Part shown: one piece after another, positions 22,307 to 34,689 of the stretch | Layout: every line of letters begins with the position of its first letter | Position numbering within the stretch: position 1 is the stretch's first letter | Assembly (NCBI GenBank): GCA_021186555.1 | Contig: JAJKFL010000042.1 | Coordinates: 17,894,521 to 17,958,520 of the forward strand | Length of the DNA: 64,000 nucleotides | DNA from: Reticulitermes speratus | Taxonomy: Eukaryota > Arthropoda > Insecta > Blattodea > Rhinotermitidae | Direction: 5' to 3' | Program-made: the position numbers and the translations under genes | Notes under the pieces: model-generated | Seen by the model: the letters and a program-made list of their open reading frames with translations, nothing else | What the model was told of the DNA's origin: nothing | The model's database searches: none

Positions 22307-22652
22307 AATGCTATGAAGGTTTTGTTTTTGCTTCTGTCAACGCAGCGTCCCTCGCTGTTGATATTTGCATTGAACTGACCACACCCAGCCGAACTGCCAA
22401 ACTGTCTGAGGCAAACTCCATACAACAAGGGAACGTGACACAGTATTAGTCACGTTTTCTGTGTCTAGAGTTGAGTTAGGCAAACGTGTCGTCATTTGTT
22501 TGCCTCATATGCTTGCCAGTATTTTGTAAACATGAAATTGCCTTCGGCATGATGAAAACCGTTTTAGGCTCACTATTAGACGTGAAAAGGCATCTTTTAG
22601 AGTTTGTAAGACATACCCTAAAGAAGAATATATGTTGTTACTTTGATCAGTA

Positions 22653-22938
22653 CGCGGTGGCGCAGTTGGTTGAGGCACTACGCTACAAACCGGAACGTCG
22701 CGGGTTCGACTGGAATTTTTCATTGTCATAATCGTTCCGGTCGCACTATGGCCCAGGGGTCGACTCAGCCTCTAGCAGAAATGAGTACCAGGAATCTTTC
22801 CTGGGGAGGTAAAGGCGGCCGGTGCGTAGGGCTGACAACCTTACCACCTTCATGTGCCGATTGTCTAAAAAGTCTGGGAGCCTCGACCTCCTGGATCCCT
22901 AGGGGCCTGCCAAGGCCTGTGATGGGGTTGCTTTGCTC
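22653..22938 (+). mobile_element. tRNA-derived SINE (family S2), near full length
   Basis: Begins CGCGGTGGCGCAGTTGGTTG, with a B box near 22700-22712. A long body ends GGGGTTGCTTTGCTC. A perfect 14-bp target duplication, tactttgatcagta, lies at 22639-22652 and 22939-22952. Confidence 0.95.
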
Positions 22939-22952
22939 TACTTTGATCAGTA

Positions 22953-24140
22953 AGTCACCATTTCGTAAATTCATGTGCTAATGAACAGTTATGTTGTGCG
23001 TGGTGGCTGATGATTTTACGCATATAACAAATTATGTTCTTTGATTCGTATTGTTTTAATCTTTCGCATTGTTAACTACTTTTGAACCGTTTAGTTGTGG
23101 ATCACAAATTCGATTACGGACAACAGCAGGCGGGTCACGAAGTACCGGTTGAGAGGACCGCGCGTACAAGGATCATACACAGCACCGTAATTTTACATTA
23201 ATCTTCCGGTCGCTGGGCTCAACCGTGCGGACAGAGCACAGTTGAAATATGAGTCTTAAATAAATAAGTGGCTGTCATTGAAGTGCAAACTAAGAACTAA
23301 GAAACAATTGGCGATCTGAACATCGCCTTTTATTGTAACACGAATAGGCGTAGAGGAAATGTGATATCTACTCTTTTACGAGATGCGTATAAAACACGGT
23401 ATCTCCCCGTCTACTAAAGAAGTACAATAAATATTTCGACACTTACAACATAAGTAACATAATTGAGGCAGAACCGATGAGACCGGAGAAACATCTGGCG
23501 ATCCGTATATGTTATCGCCCCTGTTTTGTAAAAAGGGTCTAACTGCCACTTTGAGCTCAGTTGAGTTATGTGTAGTGAATCATTCAACTAAAAGTCCTCT
23601 ATGTTGTGTAAAAATGTGACAACTCCATCTTCAAGAATAACCAAGATAGTTGGGGGATATCCTACCTCTCGAAGCATTTGTCATATGTAAAACTGAGCCA
23701 CCTTCTTGCTTCTCCTGTAAAATTGATATTTTGTGGGTTGTCCCCTTTTTACAAACTAAGGGCGTTATTATTCGCGAGAAACAAATGAAAGTAGTGATTA
23801 CGTTTAGACTGCATTGAAAATATTCGTAATAGGAACAGTGCGAAAAAATAGGAAAAATAATAGAGCGTTGGCGCCAAAAGTTTTACTGCCTGCGGGTACT
23901 GCCAAACTTGTTCATTTTTCTTTGTACGTGAGTCGAAATGCTGATTATATTAACGTGGCGAATACCAAGAATGGTTTTTAAGGCAGCTGTGAGAAGTATT
24001 CTTCTGAAGAAAACACGTTGAAGTTCAACAGGTAACATTATCTGAGTTCACATTCATGATAAAAAAAATTAAAATAAATTTGAGTTTAGAATCGTGCATC
24101 TTAATGACATTTTTAAAAATCTTATGGGCTACTATATGCA
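22953..24140. other. Unassigned non-coding sequence
   Basis: No supported feature. Confidence 0.4.
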
Positions 24141-24144
24141 GGAA

Positions 24145-24335
24145 CCGTCACTGGGTCCCACCCAGCCCCCTAGTCAAGGGTACGAAGTTATTTCCCGGGG
24201 GCAAAGTAGCCGGGGATATGAAGTTGGGTGCTCACCTCCATCTATCGCCGACGTTAAGAAGAAATGGAGTTGTATCTCTGCTCCACCCTATATGCTTTCA
24301 CGGCGTGGACAAGGAAAACTTTACCTCTTTTTACT
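24145..24335 (+). mobile_element. SINE family S3, 5'-truncated
   Basis: Body only: CCCACCCAGCCCCC, GTAGCCGGGG, the CTCCACCCTATATGCTTTCA segment and a TTTACCTCTTTTT tail. It matches the 3' part of the copy at 47768-48058. The tRNA-like head is missing. Confidence 0.7.
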
Positions 24336-25570
24336 TGGATACACAAAATTTAATTGTATGGAAAAAACAAAAAGTACCGAACCCAATGGTTGCGAATGTT
24401 ACCTGAATTTAGACTGCTCTTAATTTATTCGTGCGTTTGAGAGTTTTTTCTTTCTTTCTTTCCTTCTTTCTTTCTTTTGCTTTTGCGCCAGTTATTTGAA
24501 TTTTACGTCTCTTCTCTTTCCATAATAAAAGAAAATTATTATGTTTAAGAGCGATTCTGTGTGAAGTACGTATATTGAAATAAAATCTCAGTTCAAACGT
24601 AAGAACGGTCGGCGGAAGTTTCACTGCTGCTGGTTGTCGAGGTGGTTCACCTGACGCAGGGGTAAGTTCCAGTCGCTAGCGTCTGTGAATACAGTAATGC
24701 AGCTGTGCGTTCCATAAAAGTATGGAATGTCCTGACATGCGTAAGCAGGCTAGACAGAAACCGTATAGAAACTGTGGTGGGGCGCTACTCATTATACACG
24801 TTGACTTTTGATGGGGGCAGGGTCAGCAATATATAGATTTGTCCGGTGATGGAAGACTGTGTTATCTGCCATTGTATGAGTCTAAAATCGATTCCTACAA
24901 GCCAGTTTTATAAAATACTATTCTAGTAGATCGTTTAACCTCTTTCATACTTTGTAAGAGACATAAACTTTGACACGTCTGTATGTGTATCCTCACGCTC
25001 TGATAACTTTTAAATCAGCAGACGGAATTTTTTGGAATATTGCATGCACATTGTACCACTAGAACACCACAGCATTTGCATATTTTAGTTTACTACCAAA
25101 CAATAATGGTAGAATTTCTGGCCGGCATATTGCACTGAACGTTATCGGTACTGAATTCTTTCGGGCTCTTTCGCAAGGTTGCGAAAAGCCACTGTTAGAC
25201 TCATGTGTATCTGTCCGCACGCATGGAACAACTCTGCTCTCCCTAGAACAATTTTTGTGAAATTTTATACTGGGGCATTTTAATCAAATCTGTCGAGAAA
25301 CTTCAGACTCCTTTAAAATCGAACAAAAATAAGTCACTACATGTAGAAGTAACATACATTTGTGACAACCTTGTTACTGGCGTTAACATGGTTATGTTTG
25401 CTTGCAAGTTTACAAATGTTTGTATGGGTGCTATGGGTAACTTGGTACAAAGGTCGCCATTATTATTGACGTTACCATCCATATTGTGTTATCATGTTTA
25501 CCTAATTTACAAAAGTTACGTTGTTCGTATGGTTACATTTGCTACCAAGTTTACCATTGTGACTGCTGTG
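24336..25570. other. Mostly unassigned; TTTC-rich microsatellite near 24445-24478
   Basis: A short TTTC microsatellite follows the SINE. The rest shows no supported feature. Confidence 0.4.
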
Positions 25571-25571
25571 G

Positions 25572-25668
25572 TTAAACCTTCATGTGCCGATTGTCTAGAC
25601 GTTATGGGACCCTCAACCTTCTGGAGCCCTGATGGCCTGTCCAGGCCTGTAATGGGATAGCTTTACCC
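25572..25668 (+). mobile_element. SINE family S2, 3' fragment
   Basis: CCTTCATGTGCCGATTGTCT through GATAGCTTTACCCT matches the last 95 bp of the 22653 copy. The tRNA-like head and most of the body are missing, so it is 5'-truncated. Confidence 0.8.
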
Positions 25669-25784
25669 TTACTGCTGTGGTGGCGCCTACGCACCAGAAG
25701 TGTTTCTATCTTCTTTTTGATTCTGGGAAGTTACAAGTCTGCCCGATCATAACAGCACCGGGACAAAGTCTAGAGTGCGAGATC

Positions 25785-25950
25785 TGAGGTTCTCACAGCG
25801 GTGTAGCTGAAGATGCAAGTCTTGTGGACTGTTACGCCATGTCGATTGGTATAACTAGTTTTCTGACGTTTCGAAGGGTGAAGCATGACCAAGCAGTTCT
25901 GCTTCATCCTTGACCATTGAGACTTGAATCATGAAATTCTGCATTAGGTC
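25785..25950. repeat. Family B foldback
   Basis: Contains TTCTCACAGCGGTGTAG as in the 4500 copy, then a CTGACGTTTCGAAGG block and an inverted AGCAGTTCTGCTTCATCC segment around the centre. Arms are eroded. Confidence 0.5.
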
Positions 25951-27199
25951 TATAAATCAAAATAAATCTGAGGCTGAGGAAGAAAGAGAAATTTGTGTAA
26001 TGACTGTGTAAAGTGGGAACAGGCTTGATTTGGAAGATTAAAGTTTTCTGGCATTTGACGCTTTGTCGTTGGGCTTGCAGTTCCCGAAGTTTCTAAGAAG
26101 TGTTAGTACTGTTGCTTTGTTCTGGGACTTTGTAGCGTGCCACCATCACACGTAATAGGCTGCATAGTAGCCAACTCAGACGACCTGAAATCAGCTTGAA
26201 ATTTTATGTTTTTCTCTGAAAATTACTGACAGTCTCTAATCATTTGGATTCTAGGAGTGTTAGAAAGGACGTTTGACGCTGTGCGAGTAAAACATTCATT
26301 GATTCTGTAAACAGTTTGTTACGAGCACTTACGTATCAAATTCCTGGTCTGGTCTACTTGTAGACCGTCGATAGTGCTAACCTCTGACTGTTACCAGGGA
26401 CGTAGCTACCATATAGCAACAGTATGCTAAGCATGGGGGCCCACGAGCCATCGCAACAAGTTGTTTTATGCCAGCTGAAGAGCTTTAGAGCGTATTTGCG
26501 AGAACTCAGCCTCGCGCGAATATGCTTTATCACTGCCAAACATTTCATGCATTTAAAAACTGTGTTGTTTGCAAACAAATATGGAGAATTCAATAAAAAG
26601 GAAAGGGATACAAAAAAGAAAATTTACAAAATAGGAAAGGAAAGAGTTAAAAATGGCCAGCACTTTCTCAATTTATTATAAAAATTAACGATGTCGCACT
26701 GTTTGTGCGAAGACCAAGTCTAATTGTGAACGTTTTATAAATAGGTGTCATGTACCTCTCTGGTACGACAGGATCTCATCGGTAATTTTGCATAGGTGCC
26801 CCCAAATCGTAGCTGCGCTTTGGACAGTTCCTGTCGATTCCCAGTTGTTGCATCTGAAAACGAAGTGCAGTGAATTGACTCTGTTAGTACCGGGCCTGCC
26901 TGTGGCTCCTTAAAACAGGGTGACGAAAGCGAAGACTGCAGTGGTGTACGCGATCAGTAATTTCACGGCAACCAGCAGCGTAACAGCTCCAGTGTAGGCC
27001 TTGTGTTCTGAGTGTGGAATCTACTTTTGTAGGGGGGAGGGGCTGTTTGACTCTAAAACTGGATGAGAACTTGTTTACCTTACGTAAGGCACTGCGCTGC
27101 TGCTGTGGTTGACCAATGTCATGAATTCCCCACAGAGGTTATTGTGACCCCGTCGGATTTGTCAATGCTGATATAAAATATTACTATACCGTCTTGGAC
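25951..27199. other. Mostly unassigned
   Basis: CAGGGACGTAGCTACC near 26396 looks like one end of a hAT-type repeat (CAG plus GCGTAGC-like), but I found no matching second end. Nothing else is supported. Confidence 0.3.
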
Positions 27200-27204
27200 T
27201 TAGT

Positions 27205-27239
27205 GACAGGTGCAGTTACCTAACAATGTATGGAATAAC

Positions 27240-27298
<59 letters not shown>

Positions 27299-28690
27299 CA
27301 GTAGTAGTATAGTAGTAGTAGTAGTAGCAGCAGCTATATCCTTTCTTTCCATTAGGAAATAGGGCATATGTGACGTGAAGCATATCCATCTGACTGTTGC
27401 CCGCCAACTTCTTAACTTCGCTCCATGTTTTGTCGCATTTTCCTGCTTCCTCCAAAACGGTCTCTTTCCAGGTTTGCTTCGGTCTTCCTCTACTTCTGGC
27501 TCCCTGCGGATTCCAATCCAATGCTTGTTTTTCAGTGGATTCATCCCCCTTCCTTAGAGTATGACAGATCCATCGCCATTTTCTAATTCTACTTTGTAAT
27601 GTTATATATAGGCTTCTCTCCAGTAGCTTCCTTCAGCTCATATTACTTATCATCTTAGGCCATCTTATGCCCATTATTCTTCGCAAACATCGGTTAACAA
27701 CCGTTTGCAATTTATTTGCTATTTGTGTAGTCACTTTCCATATTTCGCACCCATACGGCAGTACCAGTTTAACATTACTATTAAATATATGTATGTTAGT
27801 CTACATCAATATATTTTTATTCTTCCACAACGGTACAATTCTACGAAGATCCCATTTGCCTTCTTGATCCGTGCTTGAACATCCCGGAGTGCCCCTCCGT
27901 CTACTGTTACAACGCTACCCAGATATGTAAATTGTTCGACTCTTTCAATAACTATATTGTTTACCTTTATATTTGTAGTAATCTTTGAATTTATCCGTTC
28001 CGTAGCTTCTTTGTTTTCTAAGAGTTAGTTTTTAGTCCAGTTGTGGCTGCTTCTGCCTGTAGGTCACATATTTCCTCGGACATCTCTTTATAACTCCGTG
28101 AAAGAGGGAGACATCGTCTGCCTAGTCAGATCCTCTAACCTCCCATGCAAACCCCATCTGGCACCCCTCCTTTTGTTTTGAGTTACTCTCCTCCTTATAT
28201 CATCCATCAATAGGAGACATAGTGTCGGATAGAAATTACAACCTTGTCTCACTCCACTATGTACTTCAAGGGCTTCAGTTAAGTTTTCTTCATAAATGAC
28301 GACATTCGTATTCTCTATACATCTCTTGAATCAAGTTTAATATCTTTTCGGTTATTCCATATTGCCGTAGGACATGCCATAAACATTTTTCTTTATGGAG
28401 TCAAATGCCTTTGCAAAATCAATAAAAGTAACATACAGAGTTGTATTACGTTCACTGGTCTGTTCCGTAATTATCCGAATAGTATTAATGAGGTCCATAC
28501 AACTACGATTTTCACGAAAGCTAGTTTGTTCTTTCCTGAAACGTTTTCCTATAGCACCCTTTGTTCGATTTAGAATTATCCTGGAAACTTTCTTACTCAG
28601 AAGCGACAGGAGGGCAATTCCTCTCCAGCTGTTACATTCAGTCGGATTGTTTTTTTTTCGGCAGTTTAACAATTACGCCTTTTCTCCAAT
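27205..28690 (-). pseudogene. Non-LTR retrotransposon (LINE) reverse transcriptase remnant
   Basis: Read from 28690 downward. ECNSWRGIALLS is the RT block around WRGI. FRENRSCMDL follows, then LYVTFIDFAKAFDSI, which holds the first catalytic Asp of the palm. The ADD of the second catalytic site is still readable near 28112-28123, but a stop replaces the aromatic residue before it. Later come EQFTYLGSVV-type and DVQARIKKANG-type segments, and near 27520-27400 the DWNPQGARSRGRPKQTW and KTWSEVKKLAG end. The order and the C-terminal end are typical of insect RTE-like LINE ORF2, a clade assignment I hold loosely. Several stops and frame shifts make it dead. The endonuclease domain is absent, as expected from 5' truncation. 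Confidence 0.85.
27240..27330. repeat. AGT trinucleotide microsatellite
   Basis: About 28 copies of a GTA/AGT unit with two interruptions, inside the 3' end of the LINE remnant. Read on the minus strand it produces poly-Leu or poly-Thr open frames, which are artefacts. Confidence 0.95.
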
Positions 28691-28739
28691 TTGCTGGCAT
28701 TTTCTCATTGTTCCATACATCTTCAAAAATAAGTTTTGA

Positions 28740-30610
28740 TAATTGAGCAGTAACCTATATCTAAATTGCATAACAGTACAGAAGTAGAATGTGAAGTGTG
28801 GCCTGAATTCATGTTTCTCATGATAAGAGTCCATTGGTGGTCTTTTTTGAACGTTATGATAAACCTTCGGTTTCAGCATGTGCTTCAGTCCGTAGAAAGT
28901 CTGTGAAATTAAGAAAAGACGGACAGTTATGTAATTAATATTAATTGTTTACTGATTGAAGCAATTGAATCGTTGGGTTCTACTCCTTCAGTTTTTCTTT
29001 ACTTAAGTATTTGGCGCATTGGTTCTTTGTTGTTATTTAGTCTCTAGCTACTCGTACGTTAAAAGGAAGAATAAACCTTCAGTCACAATTGCATGTATAT
29101 CACTTTTATCGTTTGCTACATGTTTCGGCTTTAGTGAAAAGCGGCCATCAGGCAATTAAAAATAAGTAAAGGAAGCTACTTAAATACAACACATTAAAAT
29201 GGTACTTTTTCAGATAGCTGAGATCTCAACTTTAGAAAAATTGGAGTTGTATAAGCCGAAACTAATACAAGTTATTTTAATATTGAATAACGTCCCTCTC
29301 ATACTCTAAGTGCTGGAAATCAATTTTAATATTTAATATAATGTGCATTTATTACATTTAAATATTTTAATATACAGTCGTGACTCTTATCTAGTATTTG
29401 CTTCTTGGATTTCTCCAACTTCTGCTGTTTTAGAATTAATGAACATAGTAAAAACAAACATAATAAACAATAAACAGAACACTGCGTTTCGCGGACAGGG
29501 CCGGTCAATGTCTTCAGGCGAACATATTAAGACCTCTCCAGTTGGACCCGATACGCAAAGCTGCACTCAACCTCAGAGGTTGAGCAAGACCGAGGCAAAG
29601 AAGAAGGAGACATGTTCGGGCACATTGTTACCTAGTTTCATAATTTCAGTTACTTATTAATTCTTGAGTCCAGGGATGTACAACTCTTCCAAAAATCTAG
29701 GAGAAACCTCAAATTCTAGGCGTCAGAATGGTGACGAACAGCAAGTTCCGTTCTGAGGGCCTACAAATATTAGACACCACCGTACAAAATTTAGTCACCC
29801 GATATTTGTGCACCCCTGCATTAGCCATTGACGCGTTAGCAAGTTTAATCGCAAGAATGTCCGTATTAATTTCACCATATATGTCTCTCCGTCTTTCCGT
29901 GTGTTCGAATGTAACAATGCTAGAAACGCTGAACGAAATTTTATTTTGGCAGTGCCAGTCGGAGTTTTGCATACTATCCAGTTAACATCGGACTCTTGAC
30001 ATTAAGAATTTATGCGCGACATCGTGCGTCTAGAGCTTAACTTGCTAAAGGTCTGTCAGCACGAAAAATGCTTGAACGACAGCTGCATGTAATATAAAAC
30101 ACTTTTCTGCCCCCTAAGTCTGAACGTTTTAGGATATCAAAAGGAGTTTGGATGCTGTGTTAACTTGTAACTTCAAAGCGTTGGGCTGATTTTGATCAGA
30201 TTTTGTGTTGGAAGTCCTTGCTTGTCCGCCTCATATGAATTAAGCCATTTCTACGGGAGCTTTCAATGGCAAAATTCACAAATTAAGAATCTAGAAGCAG
30301 TGACAGTGAATGCACCACCAATATTGCGCTGCATAAGTGCATTTTCTAACTCCTTAGTTCTTCAGTACATAGCTACTTTATTAGCTAATTTGCTCATTGT
30401 TAGCTCCTTGGTCAGCGTGACGTTTGAGGATGATACATTGCAATAAGTTTGTATTGTGCTTTGGACATCGACTAACCTCTTAAGCCGGATTCCCACGACT
30501 GTAATATTTGACAAATTGGCCACATGGATGCAGGGGTGTCGTATGGTTTGTTTTCCCCTTCTCCGTAATGGCAGGGAAGAAAACAGAGTGAAATGTGTGA
30601 ATTCAACAAA
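28740..30610. other. Unassigned, with one decayed hammerhead-like motif
   Basis: Apart from the motif at 29113-29155 (-), no coding or transposon feature is supported. Short open frames near 29343-29985 have no recognisable domain. Confidence 0.4.
29113..29155 (-). ncRNA. Degenerate hammerhead-like motif
   Basis: Minus strand: stem I UUGC/GCAA (a full compensating change against GCCC/GGGC), CUGAUG with core bases lost, a GGC/GCC hairpin, GAAA, a 2-bp stem III, and A at the cleavage position. The core damage makes activity unlikely. Confidence 0.45.
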
Positions 30611-30723
30611 AAAAACTGAAACAAATATACTTAATATTGTTTACACCGTGCATGTTTATCAATATAATTACACAATTCACCAACACATGCACTTCACTAT
30701 TAAAATTAATAGTTTGTTAAAAA

Positions 30724-30767
30724 GCCCTACATATGTTTCGGCCAGTTAACCGGCCATCATCAGGGGC
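30724..30767 (-). ncRNA. Hammerhead-ribozyme-like motif (copy 3, left)
   Basis: Minus strand: GCCC, CUGAUGA, U, stem II GGCCGG/CUGGCC with a UUAA loop, GAAA, stem III ACA/UGU, A, GGGC. Stem II pairs fully here, whereas copy 2 has a mismatch. Confidence 0.7.
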
Positions 30768-31116
30768 AACTAGAGTTACATAATACAAACACATTCATTA
30801 GGTTTATCCAGAGATGTGGATTAAAACAGTCAAATGTGGGTATTATAAAACTGAAATAATAAAATCTAAAATTCACGTCGTATTTGAGATTACATCCAAT
30901 AGGTGTTGCAATAGGTGTTGCAAATCACTTGTTGCGTACACTATGCTGTAGACACTGCGTTAGTAGCGAGCACATTATGTTGCGTATGTGGTACTGTTCA
31001 CTAGAAGCACGTTTGGTATCCAGTTTTACGTTGACTGGGTATTGTCCTTGCGGGCGGTAATCAGATGTATATTATACTGGTTTTTGGCATGGTGTTACGT
31101 TATCTGTGTTTGTTAG

Positions 31117-31600
31117 CTGGACAGACGTCACTCACCCGGATACTACACCACAGCTGGACAGACGTCACTCACCCGGATACTACACCTCAGCTGGACAGAC
31201 GTCACTCACCCGGATACTACACCACAGCTGGACAGACGTCACTCACCCGGATACTACACCACAGCTGGACAGACGTCACTCACCCGGATACTACACCACA
31301 GGTGGACAGACGTCACTCACCCGGATACTACACCACAGGTGGACAGACGTCACTCACCCGGATACTACACCACAGCTGGACAGACGTCACTCACCCGGAT
31401 ACTACACCACAGCTGGACAGACGTCACTCACCCGGATACTACACCACAGCTGGACAGACGTCACTCACCCGGATACTACACCACAGCTGGACAGACGTCA
31501 CTCACCCGGATACTACACCACAGCTGGACAGACGTCACTCACCCGGATACTACACCACAGCTGGACAGACGTCACTCACCCGGATACTACACCACAGCTA
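31117..31600 (+). repeat. 37-bp minisatellite, about 13 units
   Basis: Units of GACGTCACTCACCCGGATAC plus TACACCACAGCTGGACA are nearly identical, with a few C to G changes near 31300 and 31340. No spacers lie between them, so it is not CRISPR. Confidence 0.95.
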
Positions 31601-31954
31601 ACAAACACAGATAACGTAACACCATGCCAAAAACCAGTATAATATACATCTGATTACCGCCCGCAAGGACAATACCCAGTCAACGTAAAACTGGATACCA
31701 AACGTGCTTCTAGTGAACAGTACCACATACGCAACATAATGTGCTCGCTACTAACGCAGTGTCTACAGCATAGTGTACGCAACAAGTGATTTGCAACACC
31801 TATTGCAACACCTATTGGATGTAATCTCAAATACGACGTGAATTTTAGAATTTATTATTTTATTATTTCAGTTTTATAATACCCACACTTGACTGTTTTA
31901 ATCCACATCTCTGGATAAACCTAATGAATGTGTTTGTATTATGTAACTCTAGTT

Positions 31955-31998
31955 GCCCCTGATGATGGCCGGTTAACTGGCCGAAACATATGTAGGGC
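31955..31998 (+). ncRNA. Hammerhead-ribozyme-like motif (copy 3, right)
   Basis: Mirror image of 30724-30767, same stems and core. Confidence 0.7.
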
Positions 31999-32079
31999 TT
32001 TTTAACAAACTATTAATTTTAATAGTGAAGTGCATGTGTTGGTGAATTGTGTAATTATATGAAACAAATATGTTTATTC

Positions 32080-32610
32080 ATTACCAACAAGATAGGCAAT
32101 GTAACGTATAACGTAACTTTGTGGCGCGTTCGCTTAATGTTTGTACATGCTGGGCTATCCTAACAGTCCGATGCCAGCGCTTTCATGGAGATTTAGTGTC
32201 GCCTGCATCAATAAAATGTACTTAGGTCTTCACGTAAAGCGCCCGATATTTTTGCCAAGTTTTAACCAAATTTGTAATTCCTCAACAGATTAGAGTCCCC
32301 AATATCAAATTTCATCTAAATCCATCCAGTGGTAGCCGCACTGATACGTGCGGACAGACAGACGGATGGACGAACAGCCTGATGCCATTTCAGCAGAAGA
32401 GAACGCTGTTATGGCGATGTAATGTCGCCGGCAACAATAAAATGTACATATATCTTCATGTAAAGTGTCCTACGTTTTGCCCAATTTTAACCAAATTTGG
32501 ATTTTCTTGATACATTTTCATAAAAGTCGACAATATAAAATTTTACGGAAATCTGTCCAGTGAAAGCCGCGCTGAGACATGGACGGACGAACATGACTAA
32601 CGTAATTAGC
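32080..32610 (+). repeat. Dispersed repeat, family D, head-to-tail dimer
   Basis: Two related halves each carry AATAAAATGTAC, an ACCAAATTTG segment, AATATCAAATTTCA or similar, and GCGGACAGACAGACGGA or similar. A single copy lies at 39135-39480. No coding potential or terminal repeats are visible. Confidence 0.65.
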
Positions 32611-32944
32611 GTTTTTCGCGACTATGTGACTTCCACTAAAAACCACACAACCTGAATAATTAAATATTTAAGTAATTAAGGAACACCAAGTTTCTTTGCT
32701 TATGCACGTTGAAATCTTTCATGTTTTGTCTGAAATCTCCGTAGGCGAAATCACAAACGGATTCACGTGTTTCACTTTGTTTTTTCTTTCCTGCTATTAG
32801 GATAAAGGCGAAGCAAACCACAAGTTAATTGGACAGCTCCGCTCCCATTTTTCTTTTTTTAGTCTTCCTCTTCTACTTACACCGGTTTTCTCGTTTCAGT
32901 GTCGAGGCCGCTCCCATTTTACACATCATAAAACTGTGGTATGC

Positions 32945-33345
32945 CGGCTGTAGGTTGAGAATTCTGTTCTTCTGGGATGTGACTCCGCGTCACTCGGTAA
33001 TCGGTTCCCGATATGTCGAGACAACGTAGTGGCCTCATCTTCAATGGTCGAAATGTCCAAGAATTTTTCATGGACATTTCGACACAGCCTCATACACCAG
33101 AAAAACTGAAACCTGAACTAAAATGCTGCGAAAACCTAAAAACTCGCCCACCTTTAGGTATGTTATATCACAGCGTTTCGAAAATTGGTGATTGTTTATG
33201 TCTTCAGGTGGATGCGGAGATGATTCTGATGTGGAATGGCTCTTTCAAACGGCAGATAAGACTCCCTCTCCCATTGTACCCGAAGACACAAACATTCTCA
33301 TTTTTCGAAACGTCGCCGTGTAATAATCCGGGACGATAAAAAAAT
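32945..33345. repeat. Family B foldback
   Basis: The left part has TCGAGACAACGTAGTGGCC and an inner GGTCGAAATGTCCAAG palindrome near 33045-33085. The right part ends in TTTTTCGAAACGTCGCCGTG. An open frame over this stretch is incidental. Confidence 0.5.
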
Positions 33346-34480
33346 GTCCTACTTCGTTTGTATTTGGTTACTTATTTACTTGGGCTGTTGCTTCATAGTT
33401 TGGGCCTGTGTGCTGCATTAGTTTCCATTTGCACAGTGACAGAGCAGATAAAGCTGCAGAAGCTGCGGAACGAACGCAGTGCGTCTCAAGTTGTTGCGCA
33501 CTAGCTTCCATTTCTTTGCAAGTGGATTGATTCAGTTTGTGCTTGTAGGGCGTCAGATATAGTAATACAGTGGATGAATGGAAGGCATGCTGAAGAAATT
33601 TTCATGTTCGATTCTGCAGTTGAGTTGATGTGAATGAGGAAATGTGTAGAAAGGTGTCACTACTACGACCTGCATCGTACGTAAATACTTGTATTTTAGT
33701 ATACAAGAAAAACGTAAATTACTTAGTGTCCAGATATATCGTTACGCTAATAAAAGTCAGTTGCGTTATAGTGTTAACTACAGAATAGAGAATTCGGCAT
33801 CTTAGTTCAGTTCGAGACACTTATTACGTATTATCTTCCTGACGAAAAAGAAACGAAAAAGAAACGAAAAACTGGGAAGGATCTCGTTTAAGAAGACATT
33901 TTCAAGAATCAAACGCAGTACCTATGGAATAAGGATCACAAATGCTGACGGTTACATCACAGTAAATGAGGTATGTATTACTGTTAGGCGAATACGCTTG
34001 GGTGAATGCATGTTTGTAAATTAAGTCCTTGGAGAATAGGTACTTGTTGAGTCACAGGTATTTCAGTTTTGTTTTATAGGCACATTATTTTATCTGACAA
34101 CTGTCGCTAGTCACTTCCCATCGGTTCGATTAGGTTATAAAACTTAAAGGTGCAATGAAGAATGTGTTTGTTACATTCGTCGAGTGTGTGCGAGGAGAAG
34201 GAAAACATTTCCAGTAATGGTGAATTGAAATCTAATATTAACTGCGACGCATTGAACTGAAGAGCACGAACCCCTACTCACTGGTAACGGGAATAACGGC
34301 GAACGCTCTCCTCCCTGCCGCGATGCGATCGGAATTATGTAGTGTTGAGATTTGTTAGAAGACAAAATAACGTGACTGTATGTTTCGTATAACACGTCAG
34401 AGGCTCGGAGATAAAACGTAATAAACAACAAACGTGTCTTAGACTGTAGCACTGAAATTGACGTGTCGTGTATTTATTCT
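33346..34480. other. Unassigned; weak exon-like open stretch at about 33830-33970 (+)
   Basis: An open plus-strand frame ends in YGIRITNADGYITVNE and is followed by GAG/GTATGT, which fits a splice donor. No family is recognised and no convincing acceptor was found. The rest is featureless. Confidence 0.2.
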
Positions 34481-34491
34481 CTTGTTATTAC

Positions 34492-34668
34492 TCTGTCGTC
34501 GCTGTACCCCCGGGAATGAGACCCGGTACCCATTGCACAGGAGGATGTGTGGGCTTCGGGGCCGATCTGTACGTGCACGGAAAGTCTCGCCCCCACCGGT
34601 ATTCGAACCCCGGACCGTCCAGCCCGTACTGAATCACTGTAATGACTGTGCTATTCCGGTCGCCGAAT
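34492..34668 (-). mobile_element. SINE family S3
   Basis: Minus-strand B box GGGGTTCGAATACCG near 34597-34612 and an A-box region near 34640-34665. The body has GGGTACC and CCCGGGGG as in other S3 copies. Confidence 0.75.
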
Positions 34669-34689
34669 TATATGAATAATTGTTAGGTA

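Larger units (their letters stand above)
30629..32059 (-). mobile_element. Foldback retroelement, family A copy 3 (1.4 kb)
   Basis: Inverted arms run from about 30660 to 31117 and 31600 to 32059. The one-sided tail is on the left: on the minus strand it reads AAACATGCACGGTGTAAAC (about 30640-30658). A 12-bp direct repeat, tgaaacaaatat, flanks it at 30617-30628 and 32060-32071. The core is a one-direction 37-bp array. Hammerhead-like motifs lie in both arms. Long open frames of 178 residues are the translated array and not proteins. Confidence 0.85.

Noticed and set aside
27200..27544. Leu-rich or Thr-rich membrane-like protein on the minus strand
   Set aside because: The run is the AGT microsatellite inside a LINE 3' end.
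31117..31600. CRISPR-like array
   Set aside because: Units are contiguous with no unique spacers, the DNA is eukaryotic, and no cas genes are present. The same applies to the 34-bp array at 3430-4465.
31065..31642. Two overlapping 178-residue open frames with repeated DRRHSPGYYTT-type units
   Set aside because: They are frame readings of the 37-bp minisatellite; 37 is not a multiple of three, so the same peptide appears in turn in all frames.
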